Origin: Romboutsia hominis
Lineage (GTDB): Bacteria; Bacillota; Clostridia; Peptostreptococcales; Peptostreptococcaceae
Assembly: GCF_900002575.1 (NCBI RefSeq)
Contig: NZ_LN650648.1
Location: 1,240,001 to 1,304,000, forward strand
Reading direction: 5' to 3'
DNA: 64,000 nt
Below the pieces are notes generated by a model. The model had not been told where the DNA came from, ran no database searches, and saw nothing but the letters and a program-made list of their open reading frames with translations. Below, piece after piece: positions 45,293-54,934 of the stretch; position 1 is the first letter of the stretch; the number at the start of each line of letters is the position of its first letter. The translations under genes and the position numbers were made by a program.

Positions 45293-46492
45293 ATGAAAAA
45301 GAAAATATTGTTTTTAGCAATTATTTTTATATTTATAATAGCAGTAGGTAATTGCAATTATCCTAAAAAGGGTCAACTATCTAAGGAAGAAAAGGTAGAG
45401 GATTTTGAGTATGTTTATGATGCTATAAAAAATGGATATCCTTACCTAGATGTAAATAAGAGACGTAACAATATAGATTGGCTAGGAAATAAGGACAAAT
45501 ATCTAAAAAGAATTAAAAATACTAAAAATGACGAAGAATTTATAGAAGAAATGTCATCTATATTATCTGATTTAAATAATAGGCATACTGAATTAATAGA
45601 CAATAAAAAAAGATATGAACTTTTTAAAAAATCATATTCTAAGAATAATTGGTATGATTTTCTTGACGATAAAAAAGTGGTAGATAGATATAATTCTATA
45701 AATCATAAAATAAAAATACCAAAGGATATTCTCTTAAAAAAAGAGTTAATTTTACAAGATGTAATTAAAGATAAGGTTGGATACATATACTTACCATCAA
45801 TGGCATCAAAGAATGGATCTACAGATAAAGATCTAAAGATGATTGGAGATTATATTAACACATTAGGAGAATACAAAGCTTTAATTATTGATATAAGAGG
45901 AAATTTAGGAGGAAGCGATAGGTATTGGCAAGGAATAGTATCTAAGCTTATAAAAAATGATATTAAAATGAATGGTTATAGAACTTATAGAAATAATAGT
46001 AAAATAGTTAAAAGATATACTGATGTAAGAAATATAAAGTTAGAACCTATAGAAAATCTACCAATGAATGTAAAGAAGAATGCGCCAGAGGAGACTTTAA
46101 AAAAGTTTAGTGATTTTGAAAATACGTCTTATACTATAAAATCTAATAATGATTTAAAATTTAAAGGTAATATATACTTGCTTGTAGATGAAAAAATATA
46201 TTCATCATCAGAGTCATTTTCTATGTTCTGTAAGGAAACTAAATTTGCAACATTAATAGGACAAACTACTGGAGGAGATGGTGGAGGATTAGACCCTGTG
46301 TTGTTTAAGTTAAAAAATAGCGGCTTAATAGTTAGGATGGCAAGTGGTATGTATTTAAATAAAGATGGAATATGTGATGAAGAATTTAAAACTACTCCAG
46401 ATTTTGAAATAAAAGACTGTAAAAGAACTACAAATTTTAAAAATGATAACTGCATAAAAAAGGTATTACAACTTGAAAATATTAATGCTTAA
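45293..46492 (+). CDS. S41 family (C-terminal processing) peptidase, secreted
   Basis: 399 residues from ATG 45293; the in-frame GTG at 45284 is too close to the AAGGA site. N-terminal hydrophobic segment with a cysteine (about 5-23), so it is exported or a lipoprotein. A helical N-terminal region precedes the S41 domain with IIDIRGNLGGSDRYW (about 195-209) and the catalytic serine in EKIYSSSESFSMF (about 299-311), followed by GQTTGGDGGGLDP. No PDZ domain is obvious. Substrate unknown. Confidence 0.88.
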   Translation: MKKKILFLAIIFIFIIAVGNCNYPKKGQLSKEEKVEDFEYVYDAIKNGYPYLDVNKRRNNIDWLGNKDKYLKRIKNTKNDEEFIEEMSSILSDLNNRHTELIDNKKRYELFKKSYSKNNWYDFLDDKKVVDRYNSINHKIKIPKDILLKKELILQDVIKDKVGYIYLPSMASKNGSTDKDLKMIGDYINTLGEYKALIIDIRGNLGGSDRYWQGIVSKLIKNDIKMNGYRTYRNNSKIVKRYTDVRNIKLEPIENLPMNVKKNAPEETLKKFSDFENTSYTIKSNNDLKFKGNIYLLVDEKIYSSSESFSMFCKETKFATLIGQTTGGDGGGLDPVLFKLKNSGLIVRMASGMYLNKDGICDEEFKTTPDFEIKDCKRTTNFKNDNCIKKVLQLENINA

Positions 46493-46535
46493 ATAACAAG
46501 CAAAAGTTAAATAAAGCTACCTTCTTAATATTATT

Positions 46536-46604
46536 AAAAATGATAAATAGAATGTAATTAAATTGCTTTTACACAAGTATATTTTCATCCTATTTATCAT
46601 TTTT
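46536..46604. terminator. Bidirectional terminator
   Basis: AAAAATGATAAATAG/CTATTTATCATTTTT with a long 39-base loop between converging genes. Confidence 0.7.
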
Positions 46605-46605
46605 A

Positions 46606-47001
46606 TTACCTTTCTTTTATCAATCTATTAACAGCAGATATATCAGCAGGAGCCCACTTTAAAGAATCTAAGTTTTCTCTTTTTAACCATATAATCTTAG
46701 AATGCTCGCAAGCCATTGGATTACCTTCAACTAATTTACACTTCAAACATATAAGATTCACAATGAAATTTTCATATTCATGATCAATATCATTAAATAT
46801 ATCTATAGCTTTAACATTACATTTTAACTCTTCTTTTATTTCGCGCTCTATAGCTTCATATAATGATTCGCCTTTTTCAACTTTACCGCCTGGAAACTCC
46901 CACATATTTGGAAGCACCATTTTTGGTGATCTAAGCGCGCATAAGATTTCATTATTATCATTTTCTATTATAGCAGCAACTACTTTTACCTTTTTCTTCA
47001 T
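46606..47001 (-). CDS. NUDIX hydrolase (MutT-like)
   Basis: 131 residues from ATG 47001 with AGAGGTG upstream; the in-frame GTG at 47010 lies inside that ribosome site. Nudix box GGKVEKGESLYEAIEREIKEEL (about 38-59) is intact. MPNMWEFPGG-like PNMWEFPGGK just before it resembles MutT/8-oxo-dGTPases, so nucleotide-pool cleaning is a reasonable guess. Confidence 0.9.
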   Translation of the reverse strand: MKKKVKVVAAIIENDNNEILCALRSPKMVLPNMWEFPGGKVEKGESLYEAIEREIKEELKCNVKAIDIFNDIDHEYENFIVNLICLKCKLVEGNPMACEHSKIIWLKRENLDSLKWAPADISAVNRLIKER

Positions 47002-47232
47002 TTGTTTCACCTCTAGTTTTTTTATATTTACTTATTATACTCCATGTTTAATACATTATAAATATATAAGTATAGATAATTGTAATAGGAAAATAATTGA
47101 ATAATATATATAATATAATTAAATTTAAAAATAGTAAAAAGTATACAATATTTAAAAGTATATAATTTATATGACTTAATAAGGGTAAAAATAATATAGA
47201 ATATAATAAATAGAATAAAAGGAGTGTTAACA

Positions 47233-47916
47233 TTGAAGATAACATATATTCATCATAGTAGCTTTTGTGTAGAACTTGAAAAAAATATCTTACTATTTGA
47301 TTATTTTGAAGGGGATCTACCAAAATTTGATAAAAACAAGAAACTTTACGTTTTTGTAAGTCATAATCATAGTGACCATTTTAGTCCGGTAGTATTTGAT
47401 TTAAGAGCCAATTATAAAAACATAAAATACATATTATCAGATGATATAAAGGTTAAAAAAGAAGAAGATATTTATTTTGTAAAGGAAAATGAAACAGTAT
47501 ACCTTGATGAAATGAAAATAGAAACCTTAAAATCAACAGATTTAGGAGTGGCATTTATAATAACTGTAGAAGGTAAGACTATTTATCATGCAGGTGATTT
47601 GAATTGGTGGCATTGGGAAGGTGAAATTGATAGTGAAAATAAAAAGATGGAAAAGATGTATAAACATGAAATAGAAAAGATAAAAGATAGATACTTTGAT
47701 ATTGCATTTGTACCACTTGATTCTAGACAAGGAAAATACTTTTATTTAGGATTTGATGAATTTATGAGAAACACTAATACTAAATTAGCTTTTCCTATGC
47801 ATTGTTGCGGGGACTATTCTCTTGTAGATAAGTTATCTAAAATGGAGGAATCTAAAGATTATAAGGATAGAATTATTCATGTTAATGAAATAAATAGAGA
47901 ATTTGATATCAAGTAA
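47233..47916 (+). CDS. MBL-fold metal-dependent hydrolase
   Basis: 227 residues from TTG 47233; an in-frame GTG at 47224 overlaps the AAAAGGAG site and is rejected. Metallo-beta-lactamase fold: SHNHSDHF (43-50), HAGDLNWW (about 120-127), and a late histidine in PMHCCGDY. Resembles UlaG-like/L-ascorbate lactonase-like small MBL proteins. Substrate unknown. Confidence 0.88.
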   Translation: MKITYIHHSSFCVELEKNILLFDYFEGDLPKFDKNKKLYVFVSHNHSDHFSPVVFDLRANYKNIKYILSDDIKVKKEEDIYFVKENETVYLDEMKIETLKSTDLGVAFIITVEGKTIYHAGDLNWWHWEGEIDSENKKMEKMYKHEIEKIKDRYFDIAFVPLDSRQGKYFYLGFDEFMRNTNTKLAFPMHCCGDYSLVDKLSKMEESKDYKDRIIHVNEINREFDIK

Positions 47917-47985
47917 TAAGTAAGTAGAACATATTGATAGTTACAAAAGAAATTTATACTGTATATAATGATAAACATATAGAAT

Positions 47986-48020
47986 AAAATAGGGTATCGT
48001 GAAATACGATACCCTATTTT
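47986..48020 (+). terminator. Intrinsic terminator
   Basis: Perfect 15-base-pair stem (AAAATAGGGTATCGT with its complement), 5-base loop. The remaining gap to 48254 holds nothing recognisable. Confidence 0.88.
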
Positions 48021-48254
48021 ATTATACTTATAATATTTTTAGTATTCGAATGGAATTTTGTATAACTAAGTTTCATTAAGTAGTATCCTTTAAATGTATA
48101 AATTTATAAGAATAATTGCTTATATTTATATAGTTGTAAAATATATTTATAATTTAAATTTAAAAATAAATTTTACTATTAATTTGAAAAAAAGGCAAAA
48201 TAATGTATAATTATATATAAATACAGTAAAAATAAAAAGCATAGGAGGAAGAAA

Positions 48255-48620
48255 TTGAAAAAAGTTGCTATATATACTTGTGGGGATGTTTCACAAAGGT
48301 GTACCGCTAATGGATGCTTTAGAGCATTTAATGAATGTAAAGATTCATTTGAGAGATATGAAGGTAATTGTAAATTAGTTGCTTTTAATACTTGTAATGG
48401 TTGTGATGAAAAGCCATTAGAAAGTTTAGATATAAAAATAGAAAAATTAAAAAAAGCAGAAGTTGATATAATACATATATCTACATGCATAAGAGGGAGA
48501 TGCTCTCATTACGAAGAGTATGCTAAAGAATTTGCTAAACATTTTGAAGTAATTGGATATACACACGGGTCAAAAGAAGGCAAAAAGAACAATAATATAA
48601 ATATACTAAAAAGTGAATAA
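48255..48620 (+). CDS. CGGC domain protein
   Basis: 121 residues from TTG 48255 with AGGAGGA upstream. Cysteine pattern: C9, C16, C21, C28, C39, then CNGC (47-50) in place of CGGC, and CIRGRC (78-83). CGGC-domain proteins are presumed metal or redox binding; function unsettled. Confidence 0.85.
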   Translation: MKKVAIYTCGDVSQRCTANGCFRAFNECKDSFERYEGNCKLVAFNTCNGCDEKPLESLDIKIEKLKKAEVDIIHISTCIRGRCSHYEEYAKEFAKHFEVIGYTHGSKEGKKNNNINILKSE

Positions 48621-48626
48621 TCACAA

Positions 48627-48653
48627 GAAAGCCAGGTTAAAGACTTGGCTTTC
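48627..48653 (+). terminator. Terminator-like hairpin
   Basis: GAAAGCCAGGT/ACTTGGCTTTC (one G-U pair), 5-base loop, weak T-tract. Confidence 0.7.
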
Positions 48654-48749
48654 CTATACAATCAATAAAAATTATCTATTTTTAGAAAATTTAAATAGAA
48701 AAAGTTATGTAGCTATTTAATTGGGTAATATTATATACGAGGTGATAAA

Positions 48750-50084
48750 ATGGATAATTTAGAAAGTAGTTGTATACCTGATAATGGAAATTGCTCAGAT
48801 TCTTTTAAAATAAGAATTGTTTTTGAAAGTATTTTAATAGGAGTAGGTGTAGGATTTATAGTTTCCTTGTATAGGTTATGCTCCAAATATGCAGAAAAAA
48901 TTAGTTTAAATATATATAATTTTATGGCTAATCACTTGGAATATGTAATTTTGGGAATACTAGTGTTTGCTATTATAGGATATATTGTTGGATATTCAGT
49001 TGAGAAAAATCCTATGATATCAGGTAGTGGTATTCCACAAATTGAAGGCTGTTTAAAAGGAAGATTAAAAATAATTCATTCTTTTAAAATTTTAGTAAGT
49101 AAATTTGTAAATGGTGTACTAGCAATGGGAGCTGGACTATCTCTTGGTATAGAAGGTCCATCTATTCAATTAGGTGGGAGTTTTGCACATGCTATATCTA
49201 GACGATTTAAACTAAGTAAAAAAGAATTTGTATATTTATATTCAACAGGAGCGGGAGCTGGTCTTGCAGCAGCATTTAATGCACCATTTGCTGGAGTTAT
49301 GTTTATCTTAGAAGAAGTACATAAAAGTTTTTCGCCAGTACTATTTATAACAGCTGTTGCAGCTTGTGTAAGTTCTGATTTAGTTACATGGATATTTTTT
49401 GGAGAAACACATACTTTAATAGTTGATAAAGTTTTAAATATGCCAGCTAATTACTACATATCTTTAATAGTACTTGGAATAGTTATTGGGTTAAGTGGAG
49501 TTATATATAATAAAGGATTACTTAAAACTATAGACATATATTCAAATATAAATACAAAACTAAGATATAAAATGATTATACCTTTTATGTTAGCTATTGT
49601 ATTTGGCATGTTTTTACCTCAAGTTTTAGGTGGTGGGGATAAGCTTATAAATAGTATATTAGCTAGTGGACTTACTATTAAATTAGCTATAATATTATTA
49701 ATAGGAAAATATATATTCTCACTTATAAGTTTTGCACCAGGAACTCCTGGAGGTATACTATTTCCTATTTTAACATTAGGTGGATTAGTAGGAATTATAT
49801 TTGGAAAAGTTTTAGTTTTAATGGGAGCTATAGATACTTCATATTTAAATAACTTTATATTATTAGCAATGGCAGGGATGTTTACATCTGTTGTCAGAGC
49901 TCCTATTACTGGATTTATATTAGTATTTGAAATGAGTGGAGCACTTACTCAGCTAGGGCCTATTATAGTAGTCTGTGGGGTTGCGTATTTAGTAGCTAAT
50001 TTATTAAATTGCCCTCCTATTTATGATTCTTTACTTGAAAATAAAGTTAAAACTTATGATAAAATTAAAGAAAGCAGTAAATAA
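48750..50084 (+). CDS. ClC-type chloride/proton antiporter
   Basis: 444 residues with the ClC helices and motifs GSGIPQIEG (92-100), GIEGPSIQ (133-140, gating glutamate E135), and EEVHKSF (188-194) with the inner proton glutamate position present (E189), which suggests an antiporter and not a channel. GTPGGILFPILTLGG near residue 330 is the third selectivity element. No CBS domains. GAGGTG before ATG. Confidence 0.93.
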   Translation: MDNLESSCIPDNGNCSDSFKIRIVFESILIGVGVGFIVSLYRLCSKYAEKISLNIYNFMANHLEYVILGILVFAIIGYIVGYSVEKNPMISGSGIPQIEGCLKGRLKIIHSFKILVSKFVNGVLAMGAGLSLGIEGPSIQLGGSFAHAISRRFKLSKKEFVYLYSTGAGAGLAAAFNAPFAGVMFILEEVHKSFSPVLFITAVAACVSSDLVTWIFFGETHTLIVDKVLNMPANYYISLIVLGIVIGLSGVIYNKGLLKTIDIYSNINTKLRYKMIIPFMLAIVFGMFLPQVLGGGDKLINSILASGLTIKLAIILLIGKYIFSLISFAPGTPGGILFPILTLGGLVGIIFGKVLVLMGAIDTSYLNNFILLAMAGMFTSVVRAPITGFILVFEMSGALTQLGPIIVVCGVAYLVANLLNCPPIYDSLLENKVKTYDKIKESSK

Positions 50085-50097
50085 TATTGAGATAGAA

Positions 50098-50124
50098 AAA
50101 AGCCAAGCATTAAGCTTGGCTTTT
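50098..50124. terminator. Intrinsic terminator
   Basis: AAAAGCCAAGC/GCTTGGCTTTT, 5-base loop and T-run, between clcA-like and FUSC genes. Confidence 0.9.
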
Positions 50125-50185
50125 TATTTTAGTTTATTTAGCTTTTAATAGTAATTCACTTTGTTTAATGAATAACCTTATTTTA

Positions 50186-52107
50186 TTATAGAGTTTTGTA
50201 TATAACTTTTGATATATCTTTAGATTCTATAATAGTTTCTTTTAACTCAAGTACATTTATTAATATTAACTTACTCAATCTATCATCTATATTATTTAAG
50301 AAATCTATAATATCTTTTGTAGAAATATCCTTATTTAAAAGCATATCTATATCGTAAAATAAAACTAAGTTATGTGATGAATTTTTATTAGTGTATTTCT
50401 TAAAGTTATTTACTAAGAAACGTAGTTTATTAATAAATATATGTTGCTTATGTACAAATTCATTTAAATCATCTGATAACAAAATATTATTATTAAAATA
50501 TATCTTTTTATTAAGACGTATATTTTGAGTAATTACATCCTTTAAATCGTTATTAATAGTTCCATTCACTAATCCTGTATTGTATAACTTGGCAAGTATT
50601 TGCTCATTTAAACTTAAAGAATTTTTGACTTCGTTTTTTGTAACATCACTCATTTTATATGGTAAAATTACTTTGTTTGCATATAGAGCAATTATAGTAC
50701 CTAAAAGAACGAAAAATATTCTACTAATAGATAGCTCGTTTATATTATTACCAATAGATGCTGCTCCTAGAGCCGAAATAGTTGTGCATATCATTTGATA
50801 CTTATACTCTGTTTGGTAATTACTAATATATCCAACTATAAGTATAATAAAAGCTCTCATAGAATTATCTGTTACTATAGAGAATAAAATTTCAAATATA
50901 ATTAATCCAATTATAGTTCCTAAGATTCTTTCCCTACCTTTAGTTTGTCCAGATTCAAGATAAGGCTGGACAATAGATGATAAACTGAAAACTAACCATT
51001 TACCATGTGGTATATTAAAGAAAGCAACTACAAATACACCAATACTAGTAATTAATGCACCTCTAAATGCAAAAGTAAACTTAAGAGAGTCCTTATTTAA
51101 ATTATTTTTTAAATCATTTAATCTATCAACTGCATTTGATACGAAATACTTTTTACAAACTTCTTTTGAATTTTTTTCTTTTGAAAGTATTAAGTCTTCT
51201 TTTAATAAACTTACGCAACCTTGTAATTCATAAATTTTGTAGTACTTTGAGTTAGATTTTTCGCTAGCAATTAAGAATTCATCTATTTTAAGTATAACAT
51301 CATCAACTGTTATATTTCTATCTATAAACTCATCTATATTACAAAGTAATGCTTTTATTTTATTTAAGATATAAGTAAATTCTTCATTAATTGTATTGTT
51401 TTTAACTTCCTCTAGTATTAAGTTTACACTTTCTAAAAACTGACATATAAATAATGATTGGATTAATGAAACTGGAAGTTCAATATTTTTATCCAATCTT
51501 TTATATACATCTGATATATGCTCTTTTAGTGTATCATAAGTTTTAGAATTTAAATTATTTACACTTTCTATACTATCATTATTTATCATTAATACTATTT
51601 CTTCATTAATAGACTCTATTACCGTTTTAATAGTAACTTTAGATTGCTTTTGTAACTTATTTTTATTTGCAATCATTTGTACTGTCATTATAAAAAGTCC
51701 ACAAAATATAAGAGATACTAATCTAGTAGGCAATTCATTGATGCTAACAGGTGTATAAAGCATAAAGAAATAACCTAATGTAAAAGCAACATATGTAGGT
51801 TTTTTGTATTATATGTAAATTGGTATAATATAAAAAATACAATGGCAAAAGTTATAACTAATCCTAAAAAAGCATTAGTTGATGCTAAAAATGAACCAAC
51901 CCCAAGTAATACTTCAATAAATATAAAATATATAGTACTTTTTATTGGTGTTATTGTATAATCAGTACCAAGTAAAGAAAGAGCTGCTGTAATGCCTGCA
52001 ACTCCAACTAAGGTATTAATTTCGCCAAATATAGATTTAAAACCTATTATAGCAGCTACTATAACTAAAAACATTATAGTTGTTGAAATTACTTTTTTCT
52101 TATCCAT
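50186..52107 (-). pseudogene. FUSC/aromatic acid exporter-like membrane protein, interrupted by a frameshift
   Basis: Two adjoining minus-strand frames belong together. The N-terminal frame (52107-51775, MDKKKVISTTIMF..., four membrane segments) ends LHMLLLH-stop; the second frame (51763-50186) continues with the same type of membrane protein and contains a second helical bundle with FSLSSIVQPYLESGQTKGRERILGT, the FUSC signature, and a long cytosolic domain. Adding one base to the A-run at 51800-51805 (six T on the plus strand) restores one 640-residue frame, reading NTKKPTYVAFTLGYFFMLY across the joint. Either the gene is damaged, the count is a sequencing error, or expression uses slippage. 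AAAGGAG precedes the start. Family: FUSC-type exporters of aromatic acids or glycopolymer-related proteins. Confidence 0.82.
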
Positions 52108-52337
52108 GTCAAAGCTCCTTTGTAGTTTGAAAGTTTAATTTTTTATTAAATATACCCTTATTCTTTATACTTAAATCTAGAGTGTTACAATTTTATCATT
52201 AACATATAATGATGTTTTTATTTAACATGATATAGTTCAAACAAAGGCATATATGAATTTGAAAAATTATTTAAAATAATGATATAATTATTTGGTAATA
52301 TAATAAAATGTATAACTTATAAAGGGGAATAATCAAA

Positions 52338-53033
52338 ATGAGAAATATACTAATAGTAGAAGATGACATTATGTTAAATCATGGAATTTGTTTTAATTTA
52401 CAAGCAGATGGATTTAATGTAATACCTGCCTACAATCTAAAAGAAGGGGAAAATATTTTTAATAGTAATAATATAGACTTAATAATACTAGATATAAACT
52501 TACCAGATGGAAATGGATTTGAATTTTGCAAAAAAATTAGAGAAAATTCTAATGTAGGGATACTATTTTTAACTGCATGTGATATGGAATCAGATATTAT
52601 AAATGGATTTAAAATAGGAGCTGATGATTATATAACAAAACCATTTAGTATAGACATATTAATGCAAAGGGTAGAGGCTTTGATTAGACGTTGTAGTAAT
52701 AAAGAAAAATATGAAGATACTTTAGTTGAAGGAGAATTTGAATTTAATTTTGAAAAAATGTTAGTAACTAAAAATAAAGTAAATATTGTGCTATCACCAA
52801 TAGAATACAAAATACTAAAAAAACTAGTAAAGAGCAAAAGTCAAATAGTTACAAGACAAGCCTTGATAGATTCAATCTGGGATAATGACAAAGAATACAT
52901 AGAAGAACATGCCCTAACAGTAAATATTAATAGACTAAGAAGTAAAATAGAAGATAAATCATCTAATCATAAATACATAAAAACTGTATATAAAATGGGG
53001 TATATGTGGGTTGGTGAAAAGAATGAAAAATAG
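52338..53033 (+). CDS. OmpR family response regulator
   Basis: 231 residues. Receiver domain with acidic pair at 9-10 and phospho-acceptor D52 (LIILDINLPDGNG), K in DDYITKPF, then a winged-helix output domain (about 130-225, ending TVYKMGYMWVG). AAAGGGG before ATG. It overlaps the kinase gene and presumably activates the ABC genes downstream. Confidence 0.94.
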   Translation: MRNILIVEDDIMLNHGICFNLQADGFNVIPAYNLKEGENIFNSNNIDLIILDINLPDGNGFEFCKKIRENSNVGILFLTACDMESDIINGFKIGADDYITKPFSIDILMQRVEALIRRCSNKEKYEDTLVEGEFEFNFEKMLVTKNKVNIVLSPIEYKILKKLVKSKSQIVTRQALIDSIWDNDKEYIEEHALTVNINRLRSKIEDKSSNHKYIKTVYKMGYMWVGEKNEK

Positions 53034-54084
53034 TAAAAATATTTTTAGTAACTACTATATAAACTTTTCTATTATATATATAATAATATCAATAATAGCA
53101 CTTCTTTTAATCCGACAACAAACAGAAAGTATTATATATATGTATCCAAACTCTTTTGAGGAAGTTAAAACAATTAACAATATAAGTTTTTGTTTTTTAT
53201 TTTTATCATTAACAATAGGAATATTATTTATATATATTATAAGGATAAATATTGTTAAATTTAGTAATGACATTATAGATAATATAGACGCTTTTATATC
53301 TGGCAAAGAAATAGTTTTGGAAGTTAATAAGGATACTTTACTGTCCAAAATACAAAATAAATTTAAATGTATGATAGAAATTATGGAAAATAAAAATAAC
53401 AGATACTTAGAGGAAAAAGACAGTATAAAATCTTTAATAGCTGATATTTCTCATCAAATAAAAACTCCCATAGCCAATATTTCTATGTATAATGAAACTT
53501 TAATAAATAGAGAACTAGATAGAGATAAACAGATAATATTTTTAGAAAATATGCAACATCAAGTTAATAAATTAGAGTGGCTAGTTAAGTCACTTATAAA
53601 AATGTCTAGGTTAGAAAATGGAATAATAACATTGAATATTAAAAAATATAGAATAAGTGATACAATTACAAATGCACTTAGTGGAATATATTTAAAAGCA
53701 GAAGAAAAAAACATATCTATAGATGTAGATATTGATGAAAAGTTAGAACTTTATCATGACAAAAAATGGACTAGCGAGGCAATATTTAATATTGTTGAAA
53801 ACGCAGTAAAATACACAAAAGATAATGGGCATATAAATATAAAATTAGATAAAATGGATATATTTACTAAAATAAGCATAATAGATAATGGTATTGGAAT
53901 AGATGAAGGTGAGATTAATCATATATTTAAGAGATTTTATAGAAGTTGCGATGTAATAAACACAGAAGGTGTTGGAGTTGGTATTTATCTAGCAAGAGAG
54001 ATTATAAATAAGCAAAGTGGATATATAAAAGTAGAATCTAAAAAGGATGTAGGAACAACTTTTTATGTATATATGAAAAATTAA
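53023..54084 (+). CDS. Sensor histidine kinase
   Basis: 353 residues from ATG 53023, overlapping the regulator stop; an upstream GTG at 53011 is possible. Two membrane segments with only about 30 residues between them, so it senses within the membrane like BceS-type kinases of antimicrobial peptide systems. H-box LIADISHQIKTPIANI (about 140), N-box NIVENAVKYT, G-boxes DNGIGID and GVGVGIYLAREI. Confidence 0.92.
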   Translation: MKNSKNIFSNYYINFSIIYIIISIIALLLIRQQTESIIYMYPNSFEEVKTINNISFCFLFLSLTIGILFIYIIRINIVKFSNDIIDNIDAFISGKEIVLEVNKDTLLSKIQNKFKCMIEIMENKNNRYLEEKDSIKSLIADISHQIKTPIANISMYNETLINRELDRDKQIIFLENMQHQVNKLEWLVKSLIKMSRLENGIITLNIKKYRISDTITNALSGIYLKAEEKNISIDVDIDEKLELYHDKKWTSEAIFNIVENAVKYTKDNGHINIKLDKMDIFTKISIIDNGIGIDEGEINHIFKRFYRSCDVINTEGVGVGIYLAREIINKQSGYIKVESKKDVGTTFYVYMKN

Positions 54085-54086
54085 AA

Positions 54087-54117
54087 AAAGCACTGTTAAT
54101 TTAACAGTGTTTTTATT
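54087..54117 (+). terminator. Intrinsic terminator
   Basis: AAAAGCACTGTT/AACAGTGTTTTT with a 4-base loop, ending the regulator/kinase transcript. Confidence 0.85.
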
Positions 54118-54129
54118 TTATATATCTCA

Positions 54130-54157
54130 ATATTGTTATGATTTATATAAACAATAT
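54130..54157 (+). promoter_or_regulatory. Inverted repeat upstream of the ABC genes
   Basis: ATATTGTT, 12 bases, AACAATAT, followed by TATCACAATACTG. A likely binding site for the response regulator, about 90 bases before the ABC ATPase. Confidence 0.5.
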
Positions 54158-54244
54158 CACAATACTGTGAGGATTTTTAAAATATCTATATGATAATATT
54201 TAAGTAGATAAGATAATAAAAAATCAAAAGGGGATTTTAATTAA

Positions 54245-54934
54245 ATGAAAATATTAGAAAGTAAAAATTTAAAAAAATACTATGGAACAGAAGAAAATAT
54301 AGTAAAAGCACTGGATGGGGTTGATATAAGAGTAGATAAAGGAGAGTTTGTTGCTATAGTAGGTACATCAGGGAGTGGTAAGAGTACATTACTGCATATG
54401 TTAGGAGGACTTGACAGGCCTAGTGAAGGAGAAGTGGTAATTGATAACAATAAGATATTTAAAATGAGCGATGAAGAACTTACTATATTTAGAAGACGTA
54501 ATGTTGGATTTGTATTTCAAAACTACAATCTAGTTCCGATACTTAACGTTTTTGAAAATATAGTACTGCCAATAGAACTTGATGGATGTAAGATAGATAG
54601 TGAATATATAGATGAAATAATAAACACATTAGGACTTAGTAAAAAAATAGACGCCCTGCCTAACAACTTATCAGGAGGTCAACAACAAAGAGTAGCAATT
54701 GCAAGGGCTTTAGCCACAAAACCATCTATAATATTACTAGATGAGCCAACAGGTAACCTAGATAGTAAAACAGAACAAGATGTACTTGGGCTTTTAAAAG
54801 TAACTAGTAATAAATTTAGCCAAACTATAATAATGATAACTCACAATGAACAAATAGCACAAATGGCAGATAGAATTATAAGAATTGAAGATGGAAAAGT
54901 TGTAAGTAGAGGTGAGAGCCATGCTACGAAATAA
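54245..54934 (+). CDS. MacB-like ABC transporter ATP-binding protein
   Basis: 229 residues. Walker A GTSGSGKST (40-48), FQNYNLVP (Q-loop), signature LSGGQQQRVAIARAL, Walker B IILLDEPTGNLD and switch TH. The family (MacB/LolD/SalX) serves peptide export or sensing. AAAGGGGA before ATG; overlaps the permease start. Confidence 0.94.
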   Translation: MKILESKNLKKYYGTEENIVKALDGVDIRVDKGEFVAIVGTSGSGKSTLLHMLGGLDRPSEGEVVIDNNKIFKMSDEELTIFRRRNVGFVFQNYNLVPILNVFENIVLPIELDGCKIDSEYIDEIINTLGLSKKIDALPNNLSGGQQQRVAIARALATKPSIILLDEPTGNLDSKTEQDVLGLLKVTSNKFSQTIIMITHNEQIAQMADRIIRIEDGKVVSRGESHATK

